Assembly (NCBI GenBank): GCA_964492485.1 | Contig: CAZBKM010000014.1 | Span: 1 to 64,000, forward strand | Length of the DNA stretch: 64,000 nt | Reading direction: 5' to 3' | Source of the DNA: UBA5336 sp964492485 | Lineage (GTDB): Bacteria; Pseudomonadota; Alphaproteobacteria; Caulobacterales; Hyphomonadaceae | Shown: positions 16,987-26,490 of the stretch, in pieces | How the letters are laid out: each line of letters opens with the position of its first letter | Position numbering within the stretch: the stretch's first letter is position 1 | Notes under the pieces: generated by a model | Seen by the model: only the letters and a program-made list of their open reading frames with translations | The model's database searches: none | What the model was told of the DNA's origin: nothing | Translations under genes and position numbers: made by a program

Positions 16987-18375
16987 CTACTCCACGGCGA
17001 CGAGGCGCGCATCGTCGGTGAGGACGATCAGCTTCCCGTCGACAAGGATCGGCTCCAGAAACACCTCGTCGGCCACTTCCAGCGTGTCGGTCTGAGCCCC
17101 GGTCTGCGCATCGAACACCAGAAGGTCGCCTTCCGACGACAGGATCATGACCCGTTCCGACACAACCAGCGGACCGGTATACGAGATCCGGCCCTTCTGG
17201 TCGTCCGGCTTGCGGAAACGCGGCAGGTCCGTCACCCAGTAGACCCGTCCGGTATCGGCCTGCAGCGCCGCCAGCTTCCCGTCCGTGCTTGACATGAACA
17301 GCACATCGCCCACCAGCGCCGGCGCCTGGGTGGACCCGATGGGCTGCACCCAGACCCGATTGCCGGTGCGCCCGTCAATGGCTGCGGTCACGCCAGACTG
17401 GTTGGCGGCAAAGACCAGCCCACCGGCCAGCACCGGCCGCGCCGCGATGTCGTTGATCGCGGAGATCGGAGTGAATCGGCCCGGTCGCGACAGGGCGTCG
17501 GTCCAGAGCCGGCGGCCATTGCTGGCCAGATAGGCGATGACCTCGCCGGAGGAATAGGGCACGACCACGATATCCTCCACGGCGGCGGGGCTGGAGCTGC
17601 CGAGCACCCGCGCCGGTTCGGCAATCGCCTGGTCGGACCATTCGGTTTGGCCCGTGGCCTCATCCATGGCGAAAACCTCGTTGTTGTTCGAGGTGACGAA
17701 GACGCGGCCATCCTTGAAGGTCGGCGCGCCCGTCATCGGCGCGTCCATGTCACGCCGCCAGAGCTCATCGCCCGACTGCGCATCGAGCGCGAGGACAAGG
17801 CTGTACCCGCTGGTGACGATCAGCCGCCCGTCGGACAGGCCGAGACAGCCGCCGATGCCAATCCGGTCGCGGCGGTTGCCGGAGTCGATCTCGCGACTCC
17901 AAATCCGGTTCCCGGACGCGGCATCGAAGGCGCGCACGGTCTGCGCGGCGTCCAGGGTATAGATCACCCCGTCGGCCGCCACCGGGGCGCAGGTCAGCGC
18001 GGACTTGTTGTCAGACCCCCGCCCCGCATCGCTGCGCCACGCGATCCGCAGCCGCTCGACGCCTTGCAGATGACCGACCACCTTGGCGGCGGTGGCCCCG
18101 GCCTGCGGCCAGTCCACAGACGGTTCTGCCGGCGGGAGATCGATCGTCTGGTCGGCAAGCTCGGGATCCGCCTCGATCTCGTCCTCGCCCAGGACCATGG
18201 CGACCCGGCCGGCGCGGTCGGCCGCTTCCTCCGCCCGCTGCGCCTCGGACTGGGAGCCGATGAACGGGATGTTCGAACAGGCAGACAGAAGCGGCAGGCT
18301 CAGGATCAGGCCGGCGGCCAGGCCTGCCGGGCGCCAGTCGGGACGGTTTATGGACAGGTGGGGGAGCGCGATCAT
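16987..18375 (-). CDS. bamB: Outer-membrane assembly lipoprotein BamB
   Basis: BamB is the beta-propeller lipoprotein of the BAM complex that inserts outer-membrane proteins. The 462-aa product has an N-terminal hydrophobic segment with lipobox LLSAC (lipidated Cys near residue 33). Repeated PQQ-like blades follow, with motifs such as YTLDAAQTVRAFDAASGNRI and ALDAQSGDELWRRD. It overlaps the upstream YfgM-like gene by ATGA and precedes der, matching the conserved yfgM-bamB-der order. Confidence 0.92.
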   Translation of the reverse strand: MIALPHLSINRPDWRPAGLAAGLILSLPLLSACSNIPFIGSQSEAQRAEEAADRAGRVAMVLGEDEIEADPELADQTIDLPPAEPSVDWPQAGATAAKVVGHLQGVERLRIAWRSDAGRGSDNKSALTCAPVAADGVIYTLDAAQTVRAFDAASGNRIWSREIDSGNRRDRIGIGGCLGLSDGRLIVTSGYSLVLALDAQSGDELWRRDMDAPMTGAPTFKDGRVFVTSNNNEVFAMDEATGQTEWSDQAIAEPARVLGSSSPAAVEDIVVVPYSSGEVIAYLASNGRRLWTDALSRPGRFTPISAINDIAARPVLAGGLVFAANQSGVTAAIDGRTGNRVWVQPIGSTQAPALVGDVLFMSSTDGKLAALQADTGRVYWVTDLPRFRKPDDQKGRISYTGPLVVSERVMILSSEGDLLVFDAQTGAQTDTLEVADEVFLEPILVDGKLIVLTDDARLVAVE

Positions 18376-19157
18376 TCGGCGGGATCCTTGTTGGGAGCGG
18401 CGGCATCGTCTGGCGTTTCGCCAGAGGCATCCGTCGAGGTTTCAGCCGGGGTCTCTGCCGGGGTCTCTGCCGGGGTCTCTGCCGGGATCTCTGCCGGGAT
18501 CTCTGCGGGCGAGCTGGCCGCGCCTGGCAGGATGGCCAGGGCATTCATGGCGCGCTGGCTCAACCCCTGGGGCGCGTTGGGCGCGATGCGCAGGTAATTG
18601 TACTCGCTTCGCGCGGTTTCGACGTCGCCTTCGGCGAGGGCCTTGGCAGCGAGTAATTCCTCGGCGAGCAGGCCAATCGGCGCCTCGGCCTCCGGGAGGT
18701 CTCCCAGCATCTCCCGCAAGGCTGCGAGGTCCATCCCGTCGGCGCGCAGATATGCCGCCTTCAGCAAGGCCAGACGTTCGAAGGGCGCCCCCTCCGCGTC
18801 TGCCACCTGCATCAGGACATCGGCCGCACCGGCCGGATCGCCCCCGCCTTCCAGCCGGACCCGCGCCAGATAGTGGGCCGCCATGGGCGACAGCGGCGTC
18901 CCGTCCGCGATCAGGGCTTCGAATCCGGCGCCCGCCTCGGCATACTGACCGGCCTCCAGGGCCGCAATCGCCGTCTCCAGGTCGCGTGCACGGTCCGCGC
19001 GGGCCTGCTCGGCCTGGTAGCCGAGATACTCCATCAGGCCGACACCCGCGACGAGCGCCAGCGCACCGGCCCAGACAAAGGGGGCGAACCGGCGCCAGAG
19101 ACGGGCGGCGCGGTCCTTGCGGACGCTCTCCTCGACTTCCTCGAAAATGTCGCTCAA
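18372..19157 (-). CDS. YfgM-like tetratricopeptide membrane protein with C-terminal PAET repeats
   Basis: This 261-aa protein has an N-terminal cytoplasmic segment and one transmembrane helix (about residues 27-46, FVWAGALALVAGVGLMEYLG). A TPR-like helical domain follows, as in YfgM, a SecYEG/periplasmic chaperone partner. The C-terminus ends in a low-complexity series of PAEI/PAET units encoded by a 12-bp tandem repeat. The start codon is TTG (19155-19157) with GGGGAG upstream; no ATG fits. It is coupled to bamB by ATGA. The tail is absent from typical YfgM. Confidence 0.82.
   Translation of the reverse strand: MSDIFEEVEESVRKDRAARLWRRFAPFVWAGALALVAGVGLMEYLGYQAEQARADRARDLETAIAALEAGQYAEAGAGFEALIADGTPLSPMAAHYLARVRLEGGGDPAGAADVLMQVADAEGAPFERLALLKAAYLRADGMDLAALREMLGDLPEAEAPIGLLAEELLAAKALAEGDVETARSEYNYLRIAPNAPQGLSQRAMNALAILPGAASSPAEIPAEIPAETPAETPAETPAETSTDASGETPDDAAAPNKDPAE
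18439..18510 (-). repeat. 12-bp tandem repeat inside the YfgM-like gene
   Basis: About six consecutive 12-bp units of the type GTCTCTGCCGGG (plus strand) encode the PAET/PAEI repeats. The central units are identical or differ at one base. Because the unit is a multiple of three, changes in copy number would keep the reading frame. Confidence 0.85.
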
Positions 19158-19196
19158 TTCAGGGCTCTCCCCTCAGGATGTCGCGTGATGCCGAGG

Positions 19197-20063
19197 CTAG
19201 CTGCGGCGCCGGCCGCCGGCAACGCGCGTGCGCTTGCCTGCGCCGTCGCGCGGAAGGTTGTAGGTCTCCGCCTCACCGGGGAACCGGCGGGCGCGCACAT
19301 CGGCGGCGTACGCCTCGACGGATTTCGCCACCTCCTCGCGCAGCGTGCCATACCGGCGCACGAAGCGCGGCGTCCAGTCGAACAGGCCCAGCATGTCATG
19401 CGTCACCAGAATCTGGCCATCGCACCCGGCCGAGGCACCGATTCCGATGGTCGGACAGGCGACGAGCCCGGTAATCTCCGCGGCGAGATCCTCCGCCACG
19501 CCCTCGATGACAATGGCGAAGGCGCCGGCACGATCCGCGGCCTGAGCCTCGGCAATCACGCGGGCACGCTCCGCTTCGGTCCGGCCCTTGGCCCGAAAGC
19601 CGCCATCCACGTTGATCGCCTGGGGGCGCAGGCCCACATGACCCATGACCGGCACCCCCCGCGCCACGAGATGGGCGATCTGGTCGGCGGCATAGGCCCC
19701 ACTCTCGATCTTCACCGCGTGGCAGCCAGTCTCCTTCATCAACCGTGCGGCGTTGGCAAAGGCCATGTCGCTGTTGGTCTCATAGGCGCCGAACGGCATG
19801 TCGACGACCACGAAGGCCTGCCTGGCCCCACGCATGACCGCCTGGCCGTGCAGGATCATCATGTCCATGGTGACGCCGACCGTGGAGGGCAGGCCGTGGA
19901 CCACCATGCCAACACTGTCTCCGACCAGGAGAAGGTCGCAGTACGGGTCAAGGATTTCCGCCATGGGCGCATCATAGGCGGTCAGGCAGACCAGCGGCTC
20001 TCCGCCCTTGGCGGCGGCGATGTCGGTGACGGTCTTGCGGCGGGATTTCGCGTGTGCGGACAT
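19197..20063 (-). CDS. panB: 3-methyl-2-oxobutanoate hydroxymethyltransferase (PanB)
   Basis: PanB makes ketopantoate from alpha-ketoisovalerate and 5,10-methylene-THF in pantothenate synthesis. The 288-aa product has the TIM-barrel motifs LTAYDAPMAEILD, LLVGDSVGMV, the VKIESG block and MGHVGLRPQAI. Catalytic Glu lies in VIEGVAEDLA. The start at 20063 gives the standard N-terminus (SRRKTVTDI); the open frame upstream has arginine-rich noncoding-like sequence. The C-terminus has a short basic tail. It lies 39 nt upstream of the YfgM-like gene, probably in the same transcript. Confidence 0.95.
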   Translation of the reverse strand: MSAHAKSRRKTVTDIAAAKGGEPLVCLTAYDAPMAEILDPYCDLLLVGDSVGMVVHGLPSTVGVTMDMMILHGQAVMRGARQAFVVVDMPFGAYETNSDMAFANAARLMKETGCHAVKIESGAYAADQIAHLVARGVPVMGHVGLRPQAINVDGGFRAKGRTEAERARVIAEAQAADRAGAFAIVIEGVAEDLAAEITGLVACPTIGIGASAGCDGQILVTHDMLGLFDWTPRFVRRYGTLREEVAKSVEAYAADVRARRFPGEAETYNLPRDGAGKRTRVAGGRRRS

Positions 20064-20177
20064 GGCACGGTCTCTATCCCTCGCCGCCCGCGCCAGCAAG
20101 CCATTGCGGTCACGTCGCGCGAGCCGCCCGCGGGCCATCACCGCGAGGCCTTCTCCACGCGCGTGCGGACGACGCCT

Positions 20178-20762
20178 TCAGGCCACCACGGGCCAGACCG
20201 AGACGCCCGAAAGGATCGGATGCAGCCAGATGAGCGTCACGGCATAGGCCGCACAGCCTGCACCAACCGCGAGCACGTCACCCAACGGGCGCGGCCTTGC
20301 CAGCGCGCCGCCCCGGTCGCCCCGCATGGCCGCTGCCGCCCGGCTGACGAGCGCATATCCCAGAAATGCGCCGAACAGGATCAGCGACGCCGCATCACCG
20401 TTCGCCAGCACATGCCCGCCGGCCCAGATCGCCACGGCCAGGACCATCGGGTGGCCCGTCCAACGCTTGATCCAGCCCGGAGGGGCATAGGCCGCCGCCA
20501 GGAGGATAAACGCCGGAATCATCAGGACATAGTTGAGATGCCGACCCCAGACCGGCGGCGTGAACACCACCTCGGCCGGGCGGGCAAGGCCATAGCCCCA
20601 GAGCATCAGGGCAAATCCCGCAAGAGAGACCAGCGCGAACAGACCCATATAGGGGCCCTCGCCCATCCGGACGCGCAAATCGCGGCCCGGCGACCGCGGG
20701 CGCAGGGCGGCAAAGAGGTGCAGGCCGAAAAAGACCGTGGCCCCGACGATCAGATAGGTCAT
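20178..20762 (-). CDS. NnrU-family membrane protein
   Basis: This 194-aa protein has about five hydrophobic segments and the NnrU/isoprenylcysteine-methyltransferase-like pattern (VFFGLHLFAALRPR, GHPMVLAVAIWAGGHVLANGD). NnrU was first linked to nitrite/nitric oxide metabolism, but homologues are widespread and the enzymatic role is unclear. The ATG at 20762 has GGGAGG 6 nt upstream; an in-frame GTG two codons earlier lies inside that spacing. It stands alone between panB and the RND permease genes. Confidence 0.8.
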   Translation of the reverse strand: MTYLIVGATVFFGLHLFAALRPRSPGRDLRVRMGEGPYMGLFALVSLAGFALMLWGYGLARPAEVVFTPPVWGRHLNYVLMIPAFILLAAAYAPPGWIKRWTGHPMVLAVAIWAGGHVLANGDAASLILFGAFLGYALVSRAAAAMRGDRGGALARPRPLGDVLAVGAGCAAYAVTLIWLHPILSGVSVWPVVA

Positions 20763-20843
20763 GCACACCCTCCCTTCCCCATTTGCCGAACAGTCTAACC
20801 GAGACCGGTCAGGGCTGGAACGGGGCCAGGGCGGGTTCCGGGT

Positions 20844-23800
20844 CTATTCTGCCGCCGGCCGGTAGCGCTCCGGTTCCTGCGCCAGGTCCGGCGGCGTTCC
20901 GGCCTGTGCCTTCGGGTCGGACGACCCGACGGGGATACCTCTCACCCTGGTGATCATGCGCCGGCGCCAGGCCCCCAGCTTCGCCGGCGCCGTCAGCCAG
21001 ACCGGCGTCACCAGCAGCGTCATCATGGTGGAGAACCCCAGACCGAACACAACCGCCGTCGCCAGCGGCACCCACCATTCCGCGGTGACGCCACCGAAGG
21101 TGATCTGGCCGTTCAGGAACGACACATTCATCATGAAGACCATGGGCAGAAGCCCGCATATCGTCGTCAGCGTCGTGAGCAGGATCGGCCGGATCCGCTG
21201 GGCGGCGGCCGCGAGCGCCGCGTCCTCGATGCTGCGGCCGTCGCGTTGCAGGCGCTGGACGGTGTCTATCAGCACGATGTTGTTGTTCACGACGATCCCC
21301 GCGAGCGCGACGATCCCGGTCCCGATCATCAGGATAGAGATGTAGGGCAGGACGAGCTGGATGCCGATCAGCACCCCGGCGGTGGACAGGATCACCGCCG
21401 AAAGCGTCAGAAAGACATGATAGAAATTGTTGAACTCCCAAAGGAGGATGATCGCCATCAGGAACAGGGCCGCCAGCGCCGCGTTCTGGAAGAAGGCGTT
21501 GGCCTCCGCCGTGTCCTCGTCGGCGCCCTCGAAGGCGATGTCCACGCGCGGATCGAACGCCTGGGCAGCGATCCAGTCCCTGATCTCGGCCACCTTCTGG
21601 GGCCCCGTACCCTGCTCCACGGCATTCGCGCTGATCGTCACGAGCCGCTTGCCGTCACGACGCTCGATCCGCTGCACGCGCTGGGCCGGCACGCGCTCGA
21701 CAAAGGTCGACAGCGGCACCTGTCCCTCCGGCGTCGCTAGCCGGAGCCGGTCGATCGCCTGCAGGCTGCGCGCGGTCTCAGGCAGACGCACGCGGATGTC
21801 CACTTCGTCAAGGGCATCATCGGGCCGGTAGCGCCCGACCAGGATGCCATTGGTGACAAGCTGTACCGCCGCACCGACCTGCGCCACGTCCAGACCGAAC
21901 TTTCCGGCTTCCGCGCGGTCCACCTCGAGCTGATACTCGATGCCTGGCAGGGGAAGACTGTCGGAATACTCCCGCAGCCCGTCCATCGTGCGCACATGCT
22001 CCGATACCTGCCGGGCCACGCGGTCGAGCAAATCCGGGTCGCTGGAGCGCAGCGCAATCTGCACATCCTTGCCCACCGGCGGACCCTGTTCCAGCTTGCG
22101 CACCTCGATCATGGCGCCCGGGAACCCCTCCAGCGAGTCGCGGATCTTCTGCAGCGTCACGCGCCCGTCATAGCCCTGCTCGCGGTCCCTGAGGTCGACG
22201 AGAATACGCCCGATCGTGTCCTGGGGCACATCGCCGGTGCCATCGAAGAAGCCGCCGGAATTGCTGCCCGTGCCAGAGCGTGTCGACAGATGCTCGATGC
22301 CGTTGATGTCCAGCAGGCGGGTTTCGACCCGCGAGACGATGGCGAACTCCTCGTCCGCCGACAGGTTGCCCTGGGCACGCACGAAGACGTAGACCTGTTC
22401 GGGTTCGACATCGAGGAAGAACTCCGACTTGTGGGGGGTCGAGCCGAACCAGGCGAAAATCCCGGCGATCAGCGCGAATGCCGCCAGGGTCACACTCACC
22501 GGCCGGCGCATCAGGGCCGAGATCAGCCGGACATAGGCGCCCAGCCAGCCGCCGGAACGGCGGGGATCTCCCTCCGCGCCGGAAATGGCCTTCATGTCCA
22601 CCGTGGGTTCGGCGCGCGGACGTCCGCCTATGACCGAGCCGAGAACCGGAAGGAAGATCAGCGCCATGAGCAGCGAGGCCGACAGGACGAAGATCAGGGT
22701 GATCGGCAGATAGGCCATGAACTTTCCGGGCATGGAGTCCCAGAACAGGAACGGGACGAAGGCGGCCAGCGTGGTGGCGTTCGAGGCCACGATGGGCCAG
22801 AACATGCGCTTGGCGGCGAGTGCATAGGCCGCGCGTCGGTCCAGCCCTTCGGCCATCTTCCGGTCGGCATACTCCACCATGACGATGGCTCCATCGACGA
22901 GGATACCGACGGCGATGACCATCCCGAACATGACCATCATGTTGATCGTGTAGCCGAAGACCCCGAGCATCAGGAACGCCATCACGAAGGAGGCCGGGAT
23001 CGCCAGGCCGACCAGCCCCGCCGAGCGCAGGCCGAGCGCGGCCACGACGATGATCATGACCAGGATCACGGCCGTGGCGATGGACGATTCAAGCTGGCCG
23101 AGCTGCTTGTCGATCATCTCCGACATGTCCGAGGTCAGGGTGGCCTGCACGGTGTCCGGCCAGCTCGCCTCGGCTGCGTCCACCGCCCGGCGCACCTCGT
23201 CCACGGTGTCGAGGATGTTGGCGCCGGTCCGCTTCACGACCTGGATCGACACCGCGGGGCGGCCGTCGAACCGGGCATAGACCTCGCGATCCTTGAACGT
23301 GCGGCGCACCTCGGCCACGTCGGACAGCGTGACGATCCGGTCGCCATCGCGCTTGACCGGCAGGTTGAAGGCATCCTCCGCAGTGCGGATCAGGCCCGGC
23401 ACCTTCACCGGGAATCGCCCTTCGCCCATGTCAATCTGGCCTGCCGGCACCAGCCGGTTGTTGGCCGACACGGTCGCGAGAATGGCCTCGTAGGACAGGT
23501 TGTAGCTTTCGAGCTTCGCCGGGTCGGCGACGATCTCGAGAACCTCTTCGCGCTCGCCCTGGATATTGGCCTCCAGAACGCCGGAGATCGCCTCGAGATC
23601 CTCCTGGAGCTGCCGGGCGATGCGATACAGGCCACGTTCCGGCGCATCGCCATGAATGTTGATCACCAGGATCGGAAACAGCGACGCATTCAGTTCCGTG
23701 ATCACCGGCTCGCGCGCATCCTCGGGGAACTCCCTTCGCGCAAGGTCGACCTTCTCGCGCACATCGAGCAGGGCCTGATCCTGATCGAAGGACACGTCGA

Positions 23801-24086
23801 ATTCGAGAACGAGCTGGCCGGCGCCGAGAAGGCCGTAGCCGTTCATCTCCTTGAGGCCCTCGATCCCCCGCAGCTCGGTCTCGACCGGTCGCACGAGCAG
23901 GCGCTCGGCATCTTCCGGGGAGATCCCCTCGAGCGGAATGGTCACGCCCACATAGGGAATCGGAATGTCGGGGTCGGCTTCCTTGGGCAGGTTGACATAG
24001 GTCAGGGTCCCCGCGCCCAAAAGGACGGCCAGCAGCGTCAGGACCATGCGAGCCCGGCCAATGGCTCCATCTATGAGCGCGTGCAT
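20844..24086 (-). CDS. RND-family efflux permease
   Basis: This 1080-aa inner-membrane protein has the AcrB-like layout: TM1, large periplasmic loop, TM2-6, second loop and TM8-12. The TM4 motif is GILVDGAIVMVEYADRKM, keeping one of the two usual Asp residues. The TM10 motif GIVVNNNIVLID has Asn where AcrB has Lys. This pattern is seen in a divergent branch of RND pumps, so proton relay details may differ from AcrB. The adaptor gene lies 3 nt upstream on the same strand. No outer-membrane TolC-like gene is next to it. Confidence 0.93.
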   Translation of the reverse strand: MHALIDGAIGRARMVLTLLAVLLGAGTLTYVNLPKEADPDIPIPYVGVTIPLEGISPEDAERLLVRPVETELRGIEGLKEMNGYGLLGAGQLVLEFDVSFDQDQALLDVREKVDLARREFPEDAREPVITELNASLFPILVINIHGDAPERGLYRIARQLQEDLEAISGVLEANIQGEREEVLEIVADPAKLESYNLSYEAILATVSANNRLVPAGQIDMGEGRFPVKVPGLIRTAEDAFNLPVKRDGDRIVTLSDVAEVRRTFKDREVYARFDGRPAVSIQVVKRTGANILDTVDEVRRAVDAAEASWPDTVQATLTSDMSEMIDKQLGQLESSIATAVILVMIIVVAALGLRSAGLVGLAIPASFVMAFLMLGVFGYTINMMVMFGMVIAVGILVDGAIVMVEYADRKMAEGLDRRAAYALAAKRMFWPIVASNATTLAAFVPFLFWDSMPGKFMAYLPITLIFVLSASLLMALIFLPVLGSVIGGRPRAEPTVDMKAISGAEGDPRRSGGWLGAYVRLISALMRRPVSVTLAAFALIAGIFAWFGSTPHKSEFFLDVEPEQVYVFVRAQGNLSADEEFAIVSRVETRLLDINGIEHLSTRSGTGSNSGGFFDGTGDVPQDTIGRILVDLRDREQGYDGRVTLQKIRDSLEGFPGAMIEVRKLEQGPPVGKDVQIALRSSDPDLLDRVARQVSEHVRTMDGLREYSDSLPLPGIEYQLEVDRAEAGKFGLDVAQVGAAVQLVTNGILVGRYRPDDALDEVDIRVRLPETARSLQAIDRLRLATPEGQVPLSTFVERVPAQRVQRIERRDGKRLVTISANAVEQGTGPQKVAEIRDWIAAQAFDPRVDIAFEGADEDTAEANAFFQNAALAALFLMAIILLWEFNNFYHVFLTLSAVILSTAGVLIGIQLVLPYISILMIGTGIVALAGIVVNNNIVLIDTVQRLQRDGRSIEDAALAAAAQRIRPILLTTLTTICGLLPMVFMMNVSFLNGQITFGGVTAEWWVPLATAVVFGLGFSTMMTLLVTPVWLTAPAKLGAWRRRMITRVRGIPVGSSDPKAQAGTPPDLAQEPERYRPAAE

Positions 24087-24089
24087 CGC

Positions 24090-25181
24090 CTATAACCCTT
24101 CAGCCAGGACCGGATCGACCCGAGTGCCCTCACGCACGAATTCCTGCCCCTCGGTCAACAGGCGGGCGCCCTCGGGAAGTCCCGTCAGCCAGACCCCGTC
24201 GGGGGCGTCGTCGATGACGCGGACCGGCGTGAACCGGACCGTGTCGTCTTCGTCCACATAGCGTACGCCGACTTCGCCTGTGTCGTCGAGCACGAGCATC
24301 GCCGGCGACAGCCTTGCGGCCGGAGCCCTCCCGAGTTCCAGACGAAGTTCGGCGGTCAGGCCGGCGGCGATGGCGCTGTCGGGGTTCGGCGCGGCGGCCT
24401 CGACGCGGAAGGTCCGGGTCGCCGGGTCGGCCGTGCGCGCCACATAGCGGACCGTGGCGGGGAAAGTGCGCCCATCGGCGAGTTCGGCGCGAGCGCGCTG
24501 GCCCTCCTCGATATCGTCTGCAACGCCTTCCGGCACATTGACCGCGATGATGAGCGGATCCAGGTCGACCAGCTCACCGCAGGGCTGGCCCGGCGAGAGG
24601 AAGTCGCCCTCCTCCGCAAGGCGCCGCTCGAACACACCGGAGAAGGGGGCACGGATCCGGGTCCTCTCGAGTTCGACCTCGGCGGTGTCGAGTGCGGCTT
24701 CGGCGGCATCGAGCTGGGCCTTGGCCGCTGCGGCCTGGGTTGGCGAGGTCCAGCCCTTGTCGGCGAGGTCGCGCGCCGCCTCATAATCGAGCCGTGCAGA
24801 CTCCACGGCCGCGCGGGCCTCCGCAAGGCGCGCCGCACGGGACTCCACGTTCAGTCCGCACAGCACCGTACCGGCCTCGACCAGCGCGCCCTCCGCGACG
24901 CTGGCCTCGCGCACGGAACCCTGGGTCTCGGCACGCACCGTAACCACGCGTTCGGGCTCGGTCTGCCCCTTGAAGCTGCGAAACACCGGATGCGGCTCCA
25001 GCGCGACGCGGGTGACGACGACCCGGGGCGGGGCCCGGGCGGCATCCTCGGTCTGGGTCTCGGCAAGGCTCTGTCCGCCATCGCCCGTCTCGGCGGGACG
25101 CAGCATGGCGCTGGCGCCGAAATAGATCAGCAGCGAGACGAGGATCGCAGCGGCGATCCAGACGGAACGGGGCAAACTCAC
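24090..25181 (-). CDS. RND efflux periplasmic adaptor (membrane fusion protein)
   Basis: This 363-aa protein has an N-terminal membrane anchor (SVWIAAAILVSLLIYFGASA), a lipoyl-like half (VTVRAETQGSV), an alpha-helical hairpin rich in Ala/Glu (about residues 115-165) and a beta-barrel domain. It bridges the permease to an outer-membrane channel. The start is taken as GTG at 25179-25181, because AGGAAGGAG precedes it by 8 nt. An in-frame ATG at 25259 has no ribosome site and would add an arginine-rich cytoplasmic tail. It is cotranscribed with the permease. Confidence 0.88.
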   Translation of the reverse strand: MSLPRSVWIAAAILVSLLIYFGASAMLRPAETGDGGQSLAETQTEDAARAPPRVVVTRVALEPHPVFRSFKGQTEPERVVTVRAETQGSVREASVAEGALVEAGTVLCGLNVESRAARLAEARAAVESARLDYEAARDLADKGWTSPTQAAAAKAQLDAAEAALDTAEVELERTRIRAPFSGVFERRLAEEGDFLSPGQPCGELVDLDPLIIAVNVPEGVADDIEEGQRARAELADGRTFPATVRYVARTADPATRTFRVEAAAPNPDSAIAAGLTAELRLELGRAPAARLSPAMLVLDDTGEVGVRYVDEDDTVRFTPVRVIDDAPDGVWLTGLPEGARLLTEGQEFVREGTRVDPVLAEGL

Positions 25182-25486
25182 GCGCGCGGCTCCTTCCTGT
25201 CGCGACGTCCTGACGGGGCGTCCCGAGATGACGGCCCGGGGGGCACGGGGAACGGCCACCGGGCAGGACTGGTAAACGCCTTAACGCCCGCAGATTTCGA
25301 TTCGGCGAACCGGCCCGGCAAACCCATCCGATCCGGTCAAGGCCTGCTTAACCGATCGCGTTACATATGGGCTTGCGACAAGGTGTTGCGATAGGTCCAA
25401 CGGACAGATTTTTGCAGTGCAGAAATCGCCCCACCCCATCCTGTTCACCCTTGAGCCTGCGGCCCGCCTGGCGTTTCCTGCCGGAC
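25182..25486. other. Divergent intergenic region between adaptor and hydrolase genes
   Basis: This 305-bp stretch lies between the minus-strand RND adaptor and the plus-strand alpha/beta hydrolase. It should contain both promoters. Several TTAA/TTAC half sites occur (around 25280 and 25348-25364), but none has the 7-nt spacing of a CtrA box. No gene or clear operator is supported. Confidence 0.4.
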
Positions 25487-26377
25487 ATGTATGGACCGAC
25501 CTCGCACAGTTTCACGTCGCAGCGGCTACGCCTCCATTATGTGGATTGGGGTAACCGGGGCGCGCCGCCGCTCATCCTCGTCCATGGCGGGCGGGACCAT
25601 TGCCGATCCTGGGACTGGACGGCGGAACGCCTGCGTGCCGACTGGCATGTGATCGCACCCGACCTTCGCGGCCATGGCGACAGCGCCTGGTCGCCCGACG
25701 GCGACTACACGCCGACCGCCTTCGTTTACGATCTGGCCCAGTTGATTCACCAATTGGCGCTGGAAGAGGTGACGCTGGTCGCCCACTCGCTCGGCGGCAA
25801 CATCGCCCTGCGTTATGCGGGCCTGTTTCCACAGACCGTCCGCCGTCTGGTGGCGATCGAGGGGCTCGGCCCCTCGCCCCGCATGATCCGGGAACGCCTC
25901 GACACGCCCGTCGATAAGCGCCTGCGCGACTGGATCGAGCGCAAGCGGGCCGCTGCCGGCCGACTGCCCCGCCGCTATGCGACGCTGGACGAGGCGCTGG
26001 AACGGATGCGCGAGGCCAATCCCAACCTGACGGCAGACCAGGCGCACCACCTGACCGTCCATGGTATCAGCCAGAACGAGGACGGGACCTACACCTGGAA
26101 GTTCGATAACTACATCCGCACCTTCCCGCCGGTCGACCTGGCTCCGTCGGACGTCCAGGCGCTGTGGAACGCGATCACCTGCCCCACCCTGCTGCTCTAC
26201 GGCGCGCAGAGCTGGGCCTCGAACCCGGCAGAGGATGGCCGCGCCGCGCATTTTCGCCAGGCGGAGGTCAAGACCTATCCGGATGCAGGACACTGGCTCC
26301 ACCATGACCGTTTCGAGCTGTTCATGGCGGACCTGGACCGCTTCCTGGCGCCCACCTACCCGACCTGCCGACCCTAG
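25487..26377 (+). CDS. Alpha/beta-fold hydrolase
   Basis: This 296-aa cytoplasmic protein has the alpha/beta hydrolase core. The oxyanion HG motif is LILVHGG, the nucleophile elbow is AHSLGGN, and the C-terminal histidine is in DAGHWLHHDR. The APDLRGHGDS block is also present. It is related to esterases and epoxide-hydrolase-like enzymes; the substrate is unknown. The ATG at 25487 fits the family N-terminus, but its ribosome site is poor; the open frame begins further upstream at 25367. A thiolase gene follows 113 nt downstream. Confidence 0.85.
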   Translation: MYGPTSHSFTSQRLRLHYVDWGNRGAPPLILVHGGRDHCRSWDWTAERLRADWHVIAPDLRGHGDSAWSPDGDYTPTAFVYDLAQLIHQLALEEVTLVAHSLGGNIALRYAGLFPQTVRRLVAIEGLGPSPRMIRERLDTPVDKRLRDWIERKRAAAGRLPRRYATLDEALERMREANPNLTADQAHHLTVHGISQNEDGTYTWKFDNYIRTFPPVDLAPSDVQALWNAITCPTLLLYGAQSWASNPAEDGRAAHFRQAEVKTYPDAGHWLHHDRFELFMADLDRFLAPTYPTCRP

Positions 26378-26490
26378 GGAGCGGGGTTGCCCCTGCGTCC
26401 GGGATTGCGGCGCAGCATGGGCGGGCTAAAACGGACCCAAGACAAGCCGCCGGCGGCGCGACGCCGGCCAATCGGTTCGGGAGGACGGAC

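Noticed and set aside
18439..18510. Possible CRISPR-like array
   Set aside because: The 12-bp units are directly contiguous without spacers and are in-frame coding repeats.
18873..20798. Plus-strand frame of 641 codons across panB and the NnrU gene
   Set aside because: It spans several well-conserved minus-strand genes and lacks any domain or ribosome site.
21996..24095. Antisense frame of 699 codons opposite the RND permease
   Set aside because: It is a shadow of a conserved permease gene. The composition is rich in H, R, D and G and no membrane pattern is present.
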